From Mucilaginibacter sp. (GTDB lineage: Bacteria; Bacteroidota; Bacteroidia; Sphingobacteriales; Sphingobacteriaceae): 64,000 nucleotides of DNA. The stretch covers positions 62,001 through 126,000 of the forward strand of contig JARLHA010000020.1 of NCBI GenBank assembly GCA_031292485.1, given 5' to 3'. Shown here piece after piece: positions 47,361 through 56,838 of this stretch. Every line of letters starts with the position of its first letter. Within the stretch, counting starts at the first letter, position 1. The notes under the pieces are model-generated. The model saw nothing but the letters and a program-made list of their open reading frames with translations. It was not told the DNA's origin and searched no databases. The translations under genes and the position numbers were made by a program.

Positions 47361-49772
47361 ATGATGATGACTAAAATTTCATTCAGAATTATTTGCGGGG
47401 CCGTATTGTTCCTTGCATTATTTAATAGGTCTGTTTATGCACAGCAAAAGGATTACCCTATACAGCCTGTGCCGTTTACGCAGGTGCATGTGAACGACAA
47501 TTTTTGGGAACCCAAAATGGCGGTGAATGCCAATATTACCATCCCTTATGTGCTTGCGCAGTGTAAGGCAAACGGCAGGGTTGATAACTTTTTGCGTGCC
47601 GCCAAACTGTTAAGCGGCGACAAGCTGAGCGAATTCCCTTTTGATGATACTGATATTTATAAGGTGATTGAAGGCGCATCTTACGCCATGGAGGTAAAGA
47701 GTAACCCCACGCTGGATAAGTATATCGATACCTTAATCGGCATCATCGGTGCTGCCCAGGAAAAGGATGGTTACCTGTACACCTTTCGCACGGTAAATGC
47801 TAAAAAGCCGCACGAATGGATAGGAAGCAAACGTTGGGAAAACGAAGAGGTTTTAAGCCATGAATTGTATGATGCCGGGCACTTGTACGAAGCTGCCGTT
47901 GCCCATTACCAGGCTACCGGTAAAAAAACGCTGCTTAATATCGCCCTAAAAAATGCCGACCTGCTGGTACGCACCTTCGGTTATGGCAAGATTGAAGAAT
48001 ATCCGGGTCACCAGATTGTTGAGATCGGGCTGGTAAAACTATACCGGGTAACCGGCAATAAACAATACCTCGACCTCGCTAAATTCTTCCTGGACATTCG
48101 CGGGCCTAAAGGCGAGAGTTATAACCAGGCGGATAAAAAAGTAGTCGACCAGCACGAAGCTGAAGGTCATGCCGTTCGCGCAGCTTACATGTACACCGGG
48201 ATGGCCGATGTAGCTGCTTTAACAGGTAACCAGCAATACCTGCATGCTATTGACGATATCTGGAACGACGTGGTTGGTAAAAAGCTGTACATCACCGGCG
48301 GCATTGGCGCTACCGGTAATGGCGAGGCTTTTGGCGATGCTTACGATCTGCCCAATATGTCGGCCTATGCCGAAACTTGTGCAGCCATTGCCAACGTGTA
48401 CTGGAACAGCCGCATGTTTTTATTGCATGGCGACTCAAAATATGTGGATGTGCTTGAACGTACGCTTTATAATGGTTTGTTATCCGGCGTATCGTTAACC
48501 GGCAACCGCTTCTTCTACCCAAACCCGCTGGCCTCAGTAGGGCAGCACCAGCGCAGCGCATGGTTTAGCTGTGCCTGCTGTATCTCCAACATGACGCGCT
48601 TTTTACCTTCGGTACCGGGCTATGTGTATGCGCATGATAAAAACGACCTGTATGTGAACCTGTTTATGAGCAACAGCAGCGATATTATGCTGGATACAGG
48701 CAAGATCAACATCATCCAAAACACCAACTACCCCTGGAGCGGTAAGGTAGATTTAACAGTGAACGCCGAAAAAAGCACTGGTTTCACCCTTCGTATCCGC
48801 ATCCCTGGTTGGGCAATAGCCAAACCTGTACCCGGCGACCTATATACTTTTGTAGATACCAAAGCCGAACCGGTTACCATCAGCATCAACGGTAAAAAGG
48901 TAGCTTATCAAACCGAAAAAGGCTACGCTGTTTTAAACCGTACCTGGAAAAAAGGCGATAAAGTGACTATGGATTTGCCTATGGAAACCCAAAAAGTTAT
49001 TGCCAACCAACAGGTAAAAGCCGACCGCGACCGTTTTGTGTTTGAGCGCGGCCCCATCGTGTATTGCCTTGAAGGCCCCGATAACCGCGACAGCACCGTA
49101 CAAAACATTACCGTTGATAAAATGGCGGTGAGCAATGCTCTATACCGGCCAAACCTGCTGAACGGGGTAGAGGTGATCACCGCCAAAGGCATAAGCAGCA
49201 AGCGCCGCGTCAACTCTGACGCACTTTTAGAAACTGACCAGGATGTTACCGCCATCCCGTATTATGCCTGGGCAAACCGCGGATCGGGTGAGATGACGGT
49301 GTGGATCCCTTACGAAGCATCGGCATCCATGCCAAAACCTGCGCCAACCATTGCCAGTACCAGCAAGGTATCGGGCTCGGTAGGCAGCAAACGGATGCTG
49401 AAGGCGCTGAACGACCAATACGGTCCCGAAAACTCAAACGACCATAACATGCCTTACCTGCACTGGTGGCCAAAACATGATACCACCGAATATGTGCAAT
49501 ATGATTTTGATACCCAGCACACCGTATCGCAATCAAAAGTTTATTGGTATGATGACGGCCCCTGGGGCGGTTGCCGCATCCCGGTATGGTATAAAGTTTA
49601 CTATAAAAAAGATGGCAATTGGGTGCCGGTAAAAAACACCACCCCCTACGATATCGCCAAAGACAAGTACAATATCCTTGAGTTTGAGCCGGTACAAACC
49701 ACGGCCCTAAAGCTGGAGTTGCAATTGCCGGTTGATAATTCCGCAGGGATCCATGAGTGGGCGGTGAAGTAA
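47361..49772 (+). CDS. Beta-L-arabinofuranosidase family protein (GH127, DUF1680)
   Basis: 803 residues with a Sec signal peptide ending at about AYAQQ. The GH127 zinc-thiolate site is visible: Glu338 and Cys340 (YAETCAAI) and Cys406/Cys407 in SCACCISNMTRFLPS, of which the first of the paired Cys would be the nucleophile. HAVRAAYMYTGMADVA and GGIGATGNGEAFGDAYDLPN are family motifs. A C-terminal beta-rich extension (about 670-803, KVYWYDDGPWGGCRIP) may bind sugar. Predicted to release L-arabinose from plant glycans outside the cytoplasm. Confidence 0.92.
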   Translation: MMMTKISFRIICGAVLFLALFNRSVYAQQKDYPIQPVPFTQVHVNDNFWEPKMAVNANITIPYVLAQCKANGRVDNFLRAAKLLSGDKLSEFPFDDTDIYKVIEGASYAMEVKSNPTLDKYIDTLIGIIGAAQEKDGYLYTFRTVNAKKPHEWIGSKRWENEEVLSHELYDAGHLYEAAVAHYQATGKKTLLNIALKNADLLVRTFGYGKIEEYPGHQIVEIGLVKLYRVTGNKQYLDLAKFFLDIRGPKGESYNQADKKVVDQHEAEGHAVRAAYMYTGMADVAALTGNQQYLHAIDDIWNDVVGKKLYITGGIGATGNGEAFGDAYDLPNMSAYAETCAAIANVYWNSRMFLLHGDSKYVDVLERTLYNGLLSGVSLTGNRFFYPNPLASVGQHQRSAWFSCACCISNMTRFLPSVPGYVYAHDKNDLYVNLFMSNSSDIMLDTGKINIIQNTNYPWSGKVDLTVNAEKSTGFTLRIRIPGWAIAKPVPGDLYTFVDTKAEPVTISINGKKVAYQTEKGYAVLNRTWKKGDKVTMDLPMETQKVIANQQVKADRDRFVFERGPIVYCLEGPDNRDSTVQNITVDKMAVSNALYRPNLLNGVEVITAKGISSKRRVNSDALLETDQDVTAIPYYAWANRGSGEMTVWIPYEASASMPKPAPTIASTSKVSGSVGSKRMLKALNDQYGPENSNDHNMPYLHWWPKHDTTEYVQYDFDTQHTVSQSKVYWYDDGPWGGCRIPVWYKVYYKKDGNWVPVKNTTPYDIAKDKYNILEFEPVQTTALKLELQLPVDNSAGIHEWAVK

Positions 49773-49793
49773 AAAAACTTCCCAACCCGCTCA

Positions 49794-49930
49794 TTGCGAG
49801 GAACGAAGCAATCTCTACACACGCTAATCAACTGACCAATATCTCTGGTTAACCTGGCAGCTGCACGCCGTTCATTTAAACATTTCGTTGTGCTGACTGT
49901 CTGTTGCAGAGATTGCTTCGTTCCTCGCAA
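49794..49930. repeat. Inverted-repeat element (137 bp) with 23-bp perfect ends
   Basis: TTGCGAGGAACGAAGCAATC (plus TCT) at 49794-49816 and its exact complement at 49908-49930. Interior 91 bp, non-coding. From memory this word is a very common spacer repeat of Bacteroidota. It marks the left border of the DUF262-HEPN pair. Confidence 0.9.
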
Positions 49931-49991
49931 CGACGAAAAATTAAGAATAAAAAAGGCGTAAGTTTGTTTTAATATCTTATAAATTTATAAA

Positions 49992-51041
49992 ATGAAAAAC
50001 TTCGATAGCAGAACCTACAGTATTAATGACTTTTTAGAATGGTTTGATAATAAGCAATTGGAGTTAAACCCTAAATTTCAGCGTAGATCCGTTTGGACCG
50101 ATATAGCACGTTCATATCTGATGGATACGATTGTCAGAGGAAAGCCTATACCTAAGGTATTTATCAGACAAAAATTAAATATTCAAACTCGACAATCTAC
50201 TCGTGAAGTCGTAGATGGCCAACAGAGGCTAAAAACAATTCTCTCCTATTTAAAGGATGGATTTAAAATCAACAAAAAACATCATCCTACATATGGGGGG
50301 TTATACTTTTCTCAATTAGCCTCAATCGATGATAGTATACAAGCGAATATCTTAAATTATGAGATATCCACCGACTTGCTTGTTAATATGCCGGACTCAG
50401 AAGTACTAGATATTTTTAGTCGCCTGAATTCTTATTCCGTCACTCTCAACGAGCAAGAAAAGATTAACGCAAATCATTTCGGTCCATTCAAGACCTTGGC
50501 GGATCGCCTGGCACATACCTTTAATCAGTTCTGGATCGACAATAAAATATTGAAAGAGCCCGAAATATTAAGAATGGGCGACGTCACATTGGTTGCGGAT
50601 TTGTTGATCGCGATGATTGAAGGCATAAAAAGTAAGAAGCAAATAAAACCTTACTATGATCAATATGAAAAAAACTTCGACCATGATGTGGAAAGACTCG
50701 AGGAAAACTTTAAAAACACGATTACTGCGATTGGTGATATTTTCCAAAATGATCTAAAGAATTCCGAATTAAGACGTATTCATTTATTTTATTCCTTATT
50801 TACAACGATATATCATTTTAAATATGGAATTCCAAATTTAGATATCGTAAGGCCAGATATTGAAATAACCTATACCAAAATTGCCAATCGATTAGACAGC
50901 ATTAACTCATTATTTGACCCTGAAACGGATGTGTTTTCAACAACGGAGTTGCAATTTCTAGATGACAGTAGGCGTGCCACAACGGATACGAATGTCCGTA
51001 TCAGAAGGACAAATTATATGATAAATTTGATTTTGGAGTAA
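49992..51041 (+). CDS. DUF262 (GmrSD N-terminal-like) domain protein
   Basis: 349 residues. The DUF262/ParB-Srx-like fold is shown by LNPKFQRRSVWT, IVRGKPIPKVFI, VDGQQRLKTI (Asp75-Arg79) and FSRLNSYSVTLNEQEKINA. In GmrSD-type enzymes this domain binds NTP and controls a nuclease; here no HNH domain follows, only a helical C-terminal half. The TAA stop shares a base with the next ATG. Visibly AT-richer than its GH127 neighbour, suggesting transfer. Confidence 0.85.
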   Translation: MKNFDSRTYSINDFLEWFDNKQLELNPKFQRRSVWTDIARSYLMDTIVRGKPIPKVFIRQKLNIQTRQSTREVVDGQQRLKTILSYLKDGFKINKKHHPTYGGLYFSQLASIDDSIQANILNYEISTDLLVNMPDSEVLDIFSRLNSYSVTLNEQEKINANHFGPFKTLADRLAHTFNQFWIDNKILKEPEILRMGDVTLVADLLIAMIEGIKSKKQIKPYYDQYEKNFDHDVERLEENFKNTITAIGDIFQNDLKNSELRRIHLFYSLFTTIYHFKYGIPNLDIVRPDIEITYTKIANRLDSINSLFDPETDVFSTTELQFLDDSRRATTDTNVRIRRTNYMINLILE

Positions 51042-51664
51042 TGCCGTTAGTCGATACTCTAAGCAATTATCGAACTTCAGTTACTGAAGCAAATGGGTTT
51101 ATTTCTTTTGCATTTCAAACGAATGCAACTGGAAGTCATTTATTGCCTCCAAATCAACGAAATTTTATTACGGATTCTGCCTTTTTAAAAATTTTTATTG
51201 CTTGGGAAACTTTTATAGAAAATGCATTTATAAATTACATGCTTGGGGAAACATCTATCCAAGGTAATAATGTTCCAAGGTATGTGCAACCAGTAGATCA
51301 TATACACGCTGGGAAGGTTTTGATTGGCACTCAAAAATATGTAGACTGGTCTAATCCTGAAATCATTAAGAGGTTGTCTAATATTTACTTTGGTCCCAAC
51401 AACATTATTGATAGTTATATAAGTTCAGCAATGGCTGACCTATTTGATTTGAAAACAATAAGAAACGCAGCAGCACACCTTACCTCTACGACGCAAAATC
51501 AAATGGTATCATTAGGAAACCGATTAATAAATATTAATAATCCTAACATTTCTGTTTCAGATTTAATTTTTTCTTTTGATCCTCAATCTTCAGGTTCAAT
51601 AACAATTTTATCTTCTTATTTAACTAAACTTGATATTTTGGCAGAAGGAATTGCTAATGGCTAA
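51041..51664 (+). CDS. HEPN-domain protein, probable RNase partner of DUF262
   Basis: 207 residues, all-helical core. The HEPN active-site signature RX4H is present as Arg141-NAAA-His146 in KTIRNAAAHLT; the upstream FLKIFIAWETFIENAFINYML helix resembles the MAE_28990/MAE_18760-like HEPN group. HEPN proteins are metal-independent RNases used in toxins and anti-phage defence. Translationally coupled to the DUF262 gene. Very AT-rich. Confidence 0.75.
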   Translation: MPLVDTLSNYRTSVTEANGFISFAFQTNATGSHLLPPNQRNFITDSAFLKIFIAWETFIENAFINYMLGETSIQGNNVPRYVQPVDHIHAGKVLIGTQKYVDWSNPEIIKRLSNIYFGPNNIIDSYISSAMADLFDLKTIRNAAAHLTSTTQNQMVSLGNRLININNPNISVSDLIFSFDPQSSGSITILSSYLTKLDILAEGIANG

Positions 51665-51750
51665 CCTTATAAAGTGGTGCACCTATCAACTGCCCGGTGT
51701 GTGAGATCCTGATATGCACCGGGACGACGAGGGGGGAGCTGCTGTATCAC

Positions 51751-51912
51751 TGTATCGCCGTACAGGTCCATACAAACGATACAACGATGCAGCACGATAC
51801 AGCACGATACAGCAATTCTATCAGTCAAATATGCATCGGGATGACGGAGAGATGTGGAATTTGTATCACCACTGTATCACTGTAACGTTTGTATTGACCG
51901 TACGGCGATACA
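51751..51912. repeat. Long imperfect stem-loop beside the HEPN gene
   Basis: Arms 51751-51791 and 51873-51912 match over about 40 nt with few mismatches (TGTATCGCCGTAC and ATACAAACG against their complements). The loop has further GTATC/GATAC words and the direct repeat ATATGCACCGGGACGACG / ATATGCATCGGGATGACG (51713 and 51829). Non-coding; spacer 51665-51957. Confidence 0.8.
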
Positions 51913-51957
51913 ACCCACCAAACGCATACCTAATCTTTAATCTCCAATCACTAACCC

Positions 51958-53757
51958 CTACCGCCCAAAATCATAAAACCGCCATTTGGTTACAAAATCG
52001 CGCTCCAGTTTTTGGTTGGTGAGGGTGGCGCGTACCATTTCAATAGGCATGGTATTTTCTTTGATAATGGCATCGTGGAATTGCTTATAGGTCATTTTTC
52101 CGCTGTCAACCAGTTCGTGTTTAAGTGCCATCAATTGCAGGCCGCCGGTAAGGTAGGCCACCTGGTAAAGCGGGCCGTAATCACCTTTAAAGGAACGGCG
52201 CACTTCGCCTTCGGCATTGGCACGTTCGTGGCCCACACGGTCGACGAGGAAGTCGATACACTGTTGCGGCGTCCAATTGCCCAGGTGATAGTTTAAGCTG
52301 AAGATGATGCGTGCGCAGCGGTGCTTGCGCCAAAACAGCATGCCTATGCGTTGCTCTGGCGTTTGGGCAAAGCCTTGCTGGTAAAGCAACAGTTCCCAAT
52401 ACAGGCTCCATCCCTCAATCCAAAACGGGGTATAAAAAGCCTGTCTGTATGATTTATAACGGCTGTTCATGAAATATTGCAGGTTATGCCCTGGCAACAG
52501 CTCGTGCTGTACCGTGCCGCGCGAAAAATAGGGGTTATTGCCCCGCATGCTCATCAGCTTATCCTCTTCGTTCATGGTATTGGTAGGGTAGCTGATCATA
52601 ATTTGCGAGCCGCCTAAAAAGAAGGGGTTTACCAGTTGCGCCTCGGGGGTCAGCATGGTCATGCCCCAGGTTTCTTCGGCAAGTGGCGGTATGCTGATCA
52701 GGTCGCGTTCTTTAATAAAGCTCAGCGCGTCGTTGTATAGTTTTAAGATCTCTTCCGGCTGTTTCCCTGCCGGCACATAGCTGTTTTTTACTTTTTCCAG
52801 TGCCTTGTGCCAGTCGTTACCAAAGCCCATTTCGTTGGATGCTTTCAGCATTTCGGCATCGCAATAAGCAAATTCCTTATTAGCAAGTTTAATCAGTTCT
52901 TCGGGCGTATAGGGGATCATTTCGGCCTGCAGTTCCCTGATCAGCTCATCGCGACCAACGGGTACGCCTTTAATGCCGCTGCTATCGGGCTTTTGGGTGG
53001 TATTGATCTTGCCTTTGCTGTAGATGAGCGTAGCAAAAATATTTAAGGCGGAATCAAGGTTTTTATAAGGTTTTGGCGTCCACCAGGTAAAGTTTGGGTC
53101 GTAACCGATATAAAAATCATAAAAGCTTTTTAAACGACTGCGCAAGCCCAGCACCGCAGCTTTCCCTTTACGTGCCAGTGGCATATCAATAGACGAAACC
53201 GATGCAAACGAAGCCTTTGAAGTGTTTACAGCCTTTAAAATATTGTTCAGTTGCAGGGCAACTTCCTGCCCGTCGAGCGAGATGCCCCGGCGGCGTTTCT
53301 TTTCAAGCTGGTAAATATCATCAGCAAAAGGGATGTAAGTACTTATCTTATTGTATTCGTCCTCATCCTTTTTTAAGGAGCCCAGGTCGTACACAATCTC
53401 TTTTTTCAGCAGGGTATAATCTACCTTGCCGTAAATGCTCATGCTATCAAAATCCAGTTGTTTTAGTTTCTCCAAATAACCGTTGCCGATTTCTATCAGC
53501 CGTTTGCGTTCCTCGGGCGAGGTTTGTACCGATTGATCTTCGTAGCCATCAACTTTAGTATAGGGCGAATAAAAATCCCTGATGGCATTTACATCCTGCC
53601 CGTACTGAATTACCAGGCCCGAAGTCTCGCTGGCTTGTTCGTACATGGCGGTGGTACCGGCGCTGGTTTGTGCTATAGTTTGATTTGTTTTTAATATCAG
53701 GTATATTAAAGTTATCAATATTAGTGTTAAATGTTTTTGTAATTTTAATCGTACCAT
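51958..53757 (-). CDS. Secreted DUF885 family protein (putative metallopeptidase)
   Basis: 599 residues with an N-terminal hydrophobic signal (LTLILITLIYLIL). The DUF885 hallmark HELLPGHNLQ and the downstream WIEGWSLYWELLL provide His/His/Glu ligands for a metal, a HExxxGH-like variation of the zinc-peptidase motif. Probably periplasmic or lipid-anchored peptidase; substrate unknown. Confidence 0.85.
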   Translation of the reverse strand: MVRLKLQKHLTLILITLIYLILKTNQTIAQTSAGTTAMYEQASETSGLVIQYGQDVNAIRDFYSPYTKVDGYEDQSVQTSPEERKRLIEIGNGYLEKLKQLDFDSMSIYGKVDYTLLKKEIVYDLGSLKKDEDEYNKISTYIPFADDIYQLEKKRRRGISLDGQEVALQLNNILKAVNTSKASFASVSSIDMPLARKGKAAVLGLRSRLKSFYDFYIGYDPNFTWWTPKPYKNLDSALNIFATLIYSKGKINTTQKPDSSGIKGVPVGRDELIRELQAEMIPYTPEELIKLANKEFAYCDAEMLKASNEMGFGNDWHKALEKVKNSYVPAGKQPEEILKLYNDALSFIKERDLISIPPLAEETWGMTMLTPEAQLVNPFFLGGSQIMISYPTNTMNEEDKLMSMRGNNPYFSRGTVQHELLPGHNLQYFMNSRYKSYRQAFYTPFWIEGWSLYWELLLYQQGFAQTPEQRIGMLFWRKHRCARIIFSLNYHLGNWTPQQCIDFLVDRVGHERANAEGEVRRSFKGDYGPLYQVAYLTGGLQLMALKHELVDSGKMTYKQFHDAIIKENTMPIEMVRATLTNQKLERDFVTKWRFYDFGR

Positions 53758-53938
53758 AGCTTCGCCGGATTTAAATTTATTTATGTTGAAATATAAGACA
53801 AATTAAACAGGGATAAAAATAGGGGAAAGGCAAGCCATTTTTAACTGTAAATTGACAGGTTATGGCAGATTTTTAACCGGATACATCGCCCGGAAAGATT
53901 TAATCCCCTAAATTTATGGCCTTAAACAACCATAAAAT

Positions 53939-54316
53939 ATGAAAAACAAGCTTTTTAAAGCCGCTATTTTGGCGATAGGGATCAACATCATCAGCATTGG
54001 CGCAGCACATGCACAAACCAACCCCGTAAATACCAAACAGGACCTTGAAACCAGCCGCCATAAAATTGATTCGCTGGATAACCAACTGATGAAAGTTTTA
54101 GGCGAGCGGGAACGGATAGTTAAAGAGATCGGCATCTATAAAGCAAAAAACCATATCCCGCCATTACAGGCCGCCCGGTTTAAACAGGTACTTGACAAGG
54201 GCATTGCAGCAGGCAGCAAAGAAGGCCTGTCATCTGAATTTATTACCGAACTATTGAATGCCATCCACAAAGAAAGTTTGCGGATTGAGGGTGATAGTAC
54301 AACGATGAAACATTGA
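53939..54316 (+). CDS. Exported chorismate mutase (AroQ-type)
   Basis: 125 residues with a clear Sec signal peptide (AAILAIGINIISIGAAHAQ). The rest is an AroQ helical domain: SRHKIDSLDNQLMKVLGERERIVKEIG, then YKAKNHIPPLQAARFKQVLD and GLSSEFITELLNAIHKESLRIE. Arg, Lys, Glu and Gln positions expected for the active site are present. Chorismate mutase converts chorismate to prephenate; export of this single domain is unusual because chorismate is cytosolic. Confidence 0.85.
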   Translation: MKNKLFKAAILAIGINIISIGAAHAQTNPVNTKQDLETSRHKIDSLDNQLMKVLGERERIVKEIGIYKAKNHIPPLQAARFKQVLDKGIAAGSKEGLSSEFITELLNAIHKESLRIEGDSTTMKH

Positions 54317-54325
54317 TCTATTGAT

Positions 54326-54507
54326 GTAGAGACGCAATATTTTGCGTCTCTGATGAATCTTCGAAATTAATGGGTGGTTATTATTGAATATCTTTCCTTT
54401 GATTGATCATCGTTCCCGGCAAAATCATCTTGAGACGCAAATCGTTCAGATAAACCACAATAACCGTGATAACAGCGGTTCAGAGACGCAAAATATTGCG
54501 TCTCTAC
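54326..54507. mobile_element. MITE-like element, 182 bp, 28-bp perfect terminal inverted repeats
   Basis: GTAGAGACGCAATATTTTGC plus GTCTCTGA at 54326-54353 is exactly complementary to 54480-54507. Each end is itself a hairpin (AGAGACGCAA / TTGCGTCTCT), making a nested palindrome. No coding. The right end supplies the stop codon of the minus-strand gene that follows. Confidence 0.85.
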
Positions 54508-54950
54508 AAATTGAACCTATCCAAACAAACCACAATTACCGTAATCACCGTAATTGTATGCAGCACAATGTGATTGGCATCCGGCGTTCTTTTGCCGGGT
54601 TTATGGGGGATGAGCTTTGTGGTGCGGCCAAAAAGCCTTTCATAATCAAAATTAACTTTTGATGCGGCAAACTTCGCTGAGAAATGAGGCAGCCACCATT
54701 GAAAAAATTCGCCGCTTAGCAGGAAAGGATAATAAATAAGCGGATAATAGTGATGAAAGCCGGTATTGCCAAATACAATACATAGCGTGCCGTTAGCCAT
54801 CAATATGCCATTTGTACCCGCTTCGGCCAAAAGTTCCTTCCGGCTGTATTGCTTCACATCATTCCATGGAAAAAGCGGTACCCAGGTAGTCACCTGGTGA
54901 TAGATCAGCAATAAAAGTGATAGCACAATGGCGAAAACGTGAAGGCTCAT
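54504..54950 (-). CDS. Small membrane protein of unknown function
   Basis: 148 residues with about four hydrophobic segments (3-20, 46-60, 66-80 and 129-145). Conserved-looking block NGTLCIVFGNTGFHHYYPLIYYPFLLSGEF. Its TAG stop lies in the end of the 182-bp repeat element, so the native C-terminus may have been altered by that insertion. Family not recognised. Confidence 0.6.
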   Translation of the reverse strand: MSLHVFAIVLSLLLLIYHQVTTWVPLFPWNDVKQYSRKELLAEAGTNGILMANGTLCIVFGNTGFHHYYPLIYYPFLLSGEFFQWWLPHFSAKFAASKVNFDYERLFGRTTKLIPHKPGKRTPDANHIVLHTITVITVIVVCLDRFNL

Positions 54951-55222
54951 TGCTGTATTAGCATTGTTTTAGATAAAGATAACTTTTTATTTACTCATGG
55001 GGGCGGAAGCAAAAAACTATAACGAAAAGTTGTTTGAACGGAAAATAGTATGATTTTTTTGCTATCAGGGTAAATGGGCCTGAATTTTGAAGGAAACCAA
55101 ATGCATTATTAATTTATGAACGCAGAGACGCACGGATTCATCGTGAGTTTTTTTTAATAAGACATTCTTTTTTAAAGCTCATTTATTTTCACCATAATTA
55201 CTTTCTTGTAAACCAATTATAA

Positions 55223-56755
55223 ATGATTGTTAAAAAATGCCTGTTGGGCAGCCTTGCTGCTTTATCTGCTGTTTTTTTTATTGGGACGAAGACTATCGCG
55301 CAGCAAAAAAAAGCTGATTATACAAAATATTATGTGAGCAATTCCGGCAATGATAATAACCCCGGCACAATAGCAGCCCCATTTCGATCAATTCAAAAAA
55401 TAAACAGACTTAACCTAAAGCCGCATAGTATCGTTTACTTTAAAGCAGGCGAAACATTCAAGGGGACATTGATTATAGGTGCTGACAAAGCAGGTGCCGT
55501 AGGCCAATGGATCGGCTTTTCCTCATACGGTAATGGAAAAGCAACGCTTAGTGCTGACAGCGGACGGTCGATAAGTATCTGTAAATCAGCCAATGTTGTG
55601 GTCAGGAAACTAAAACTTACAGGATTGGGCCGGAAGACAGGTAACCGTGAAAATGGTTTGGCTATTATTAATAGTGAAAATGTAAAGGTTGAAAACCTGG
55701 ATATCAGTGGCTTTCAAAAATCAGGGCTGCTGATTGATTCATCTTCATCGGTTTATTGTGATGGGGTTTTTGTTCATGATAACGGTTCTGCCGGTATAAC
55801 TGTCGAAGGGCGCAATAGCAAAAAAGATTCAAGGAATATAAAGATTTTTGATTGCCGCGCAGAAAATAACCCCGGCGACCCGACAAAACTCGATAATCAC
55901 AGTGGTAACGGTATTGTGGTTGGGCATTGCACTTATGTAACGATTGAAGCCTGTACAGCCACCAATAATGGCTGGGATATGCCGCGGATTGGCAACGGAC
56001 CAGTGGGCATTTGGTGTTATGAGGCCGATAGTGTAACCATCCGGTATTGTCTTTCCTATCAAAATAAAACTTCAAAAGGAGGGGCCGACGGCGGTGGGTT
56101 TGATTTTGATGGTGGTACAACCAACTCCATTATCGAAAATTGTTTTAGCTACGGTAACCAGGGAAGCGGCTATTGTATTTTTCAATACTGGGGCGCATCA
56201 TCCTGGCACGATAATATCATCAGGAATAACATCAGCGAAAACGATGGAACGGTTTCCGATTCGCAGGCTGGCCTTTATATCTGGAACAGTTCCGACGATC
56301 CCAAACAATTTTACAACTGCAAGGTTTACGGCAATATTGTTTACAATTCAAAGGTGGCAGCGATCAGTTTTTCAGACAAAAGCGAAAATGGCGGTTTTGA
56401 TTTTTCCCACAACGTTTTCGTTGCTAAAGATTCATTGATCAAAGGCCGCGATATTTTAGGCAAATGTAGGTTTGAAGGCAATGATTGGTGGAGTTTACAA
56501 AGTGGTTTTAATGCATGGGGGATAAAAAGCTTTAAAGCCTGGGCAATGAAATATCAGCAGGAAAAGAAGAACAGGAGATTAACAGGGTTCAATATAGATC
56601 CGAAATTTAATGAGCCTGATTTAACGAGGTTTACCGCTGTCAGCCAATTACATTCTTTTCCAGGATATCAATTTTCAAAATCATCAGCGTTAAAAAAACA
56701 TTTTGGTGGAGATTTGGAACCGGCCGATTTTTTAAACAGAGGTTATCAATTTTAA
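55223..56755 (+). CDS. Secreted right-handed parallel beta-helix protein
   Basis: 510 residues with a signal peptide. YYVSNSGNDNNPGTIAAPFRSIQKI is the standard opening of PbH1/pectate-lyase-like proteins, followed by many NIIRNNISEN, TIEACTATNNGWD and NCFSYGNQGSGY-type coils. Probably a polysaccharide lyase, hydrolase or binding protein of the cell surface. The active-site residues cannot be assigned. Confidence 0.8.
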   Translation: MIVKKCLLGSLAALSAVFFIGTKTIAQQKKADYTKYYVSNSGNDNNPGTIAAPFRSIQKINRLNLKPHSIVYFKAGETFKGTLIIGADKAGAVGQWIGFSSYGNGKATLSADSGRSISICKSANVVVRKLKLTGLGRKTGNRENGLAIINSENVKVENLDISGFQKSGLLIDSSSSVYCDGVFVHDNGSAGITVEGRNSKKDSRNIKIFDCRAENNPGDPTKLDNHSGNGIVVGHCTYVTIEACTATNNGWDMPRIGNGPVGIWCYEADSVTIRYCLSYQNKTSKGGADGGGFDFDGGTTNSIIENCFSYGNQGSGYCIFQYWGASSWHDNIIRNNISENDGTVSDSQAGLYIWNSSDDPKQFYNCKVYGNIVYNSKVAAISFSDKSENGGFDFSHNVFVAKDSLIKGRDILGKCRFEGNDWWSLQSGFNAWGIKSFKAWAMKYQQEKKNRRLTGFNIDPKFNEPDLTRFTAVSQLHSFPGYQFSKSSALKKHFGGDLEPADFLNRGYQF

Positions 56756-56838
56756 CGATTCATACACAATTTTGTGGAACAACGGTTGTAAAAATATGTC
56801 GCGAGTTTCTGCCTATATTTATAGTTAAATAATTTAAG

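Noticed and set aside
51713..51912. CRISPR array
   Set aside because: Repeats are few, imperfect and inverted, spacing is irregular and no cas genes are present.
54384..54662. 92-residue plus-strand frame
   Set aside because: Antisense to the membrane protein and built from the repeat element and flanking words.
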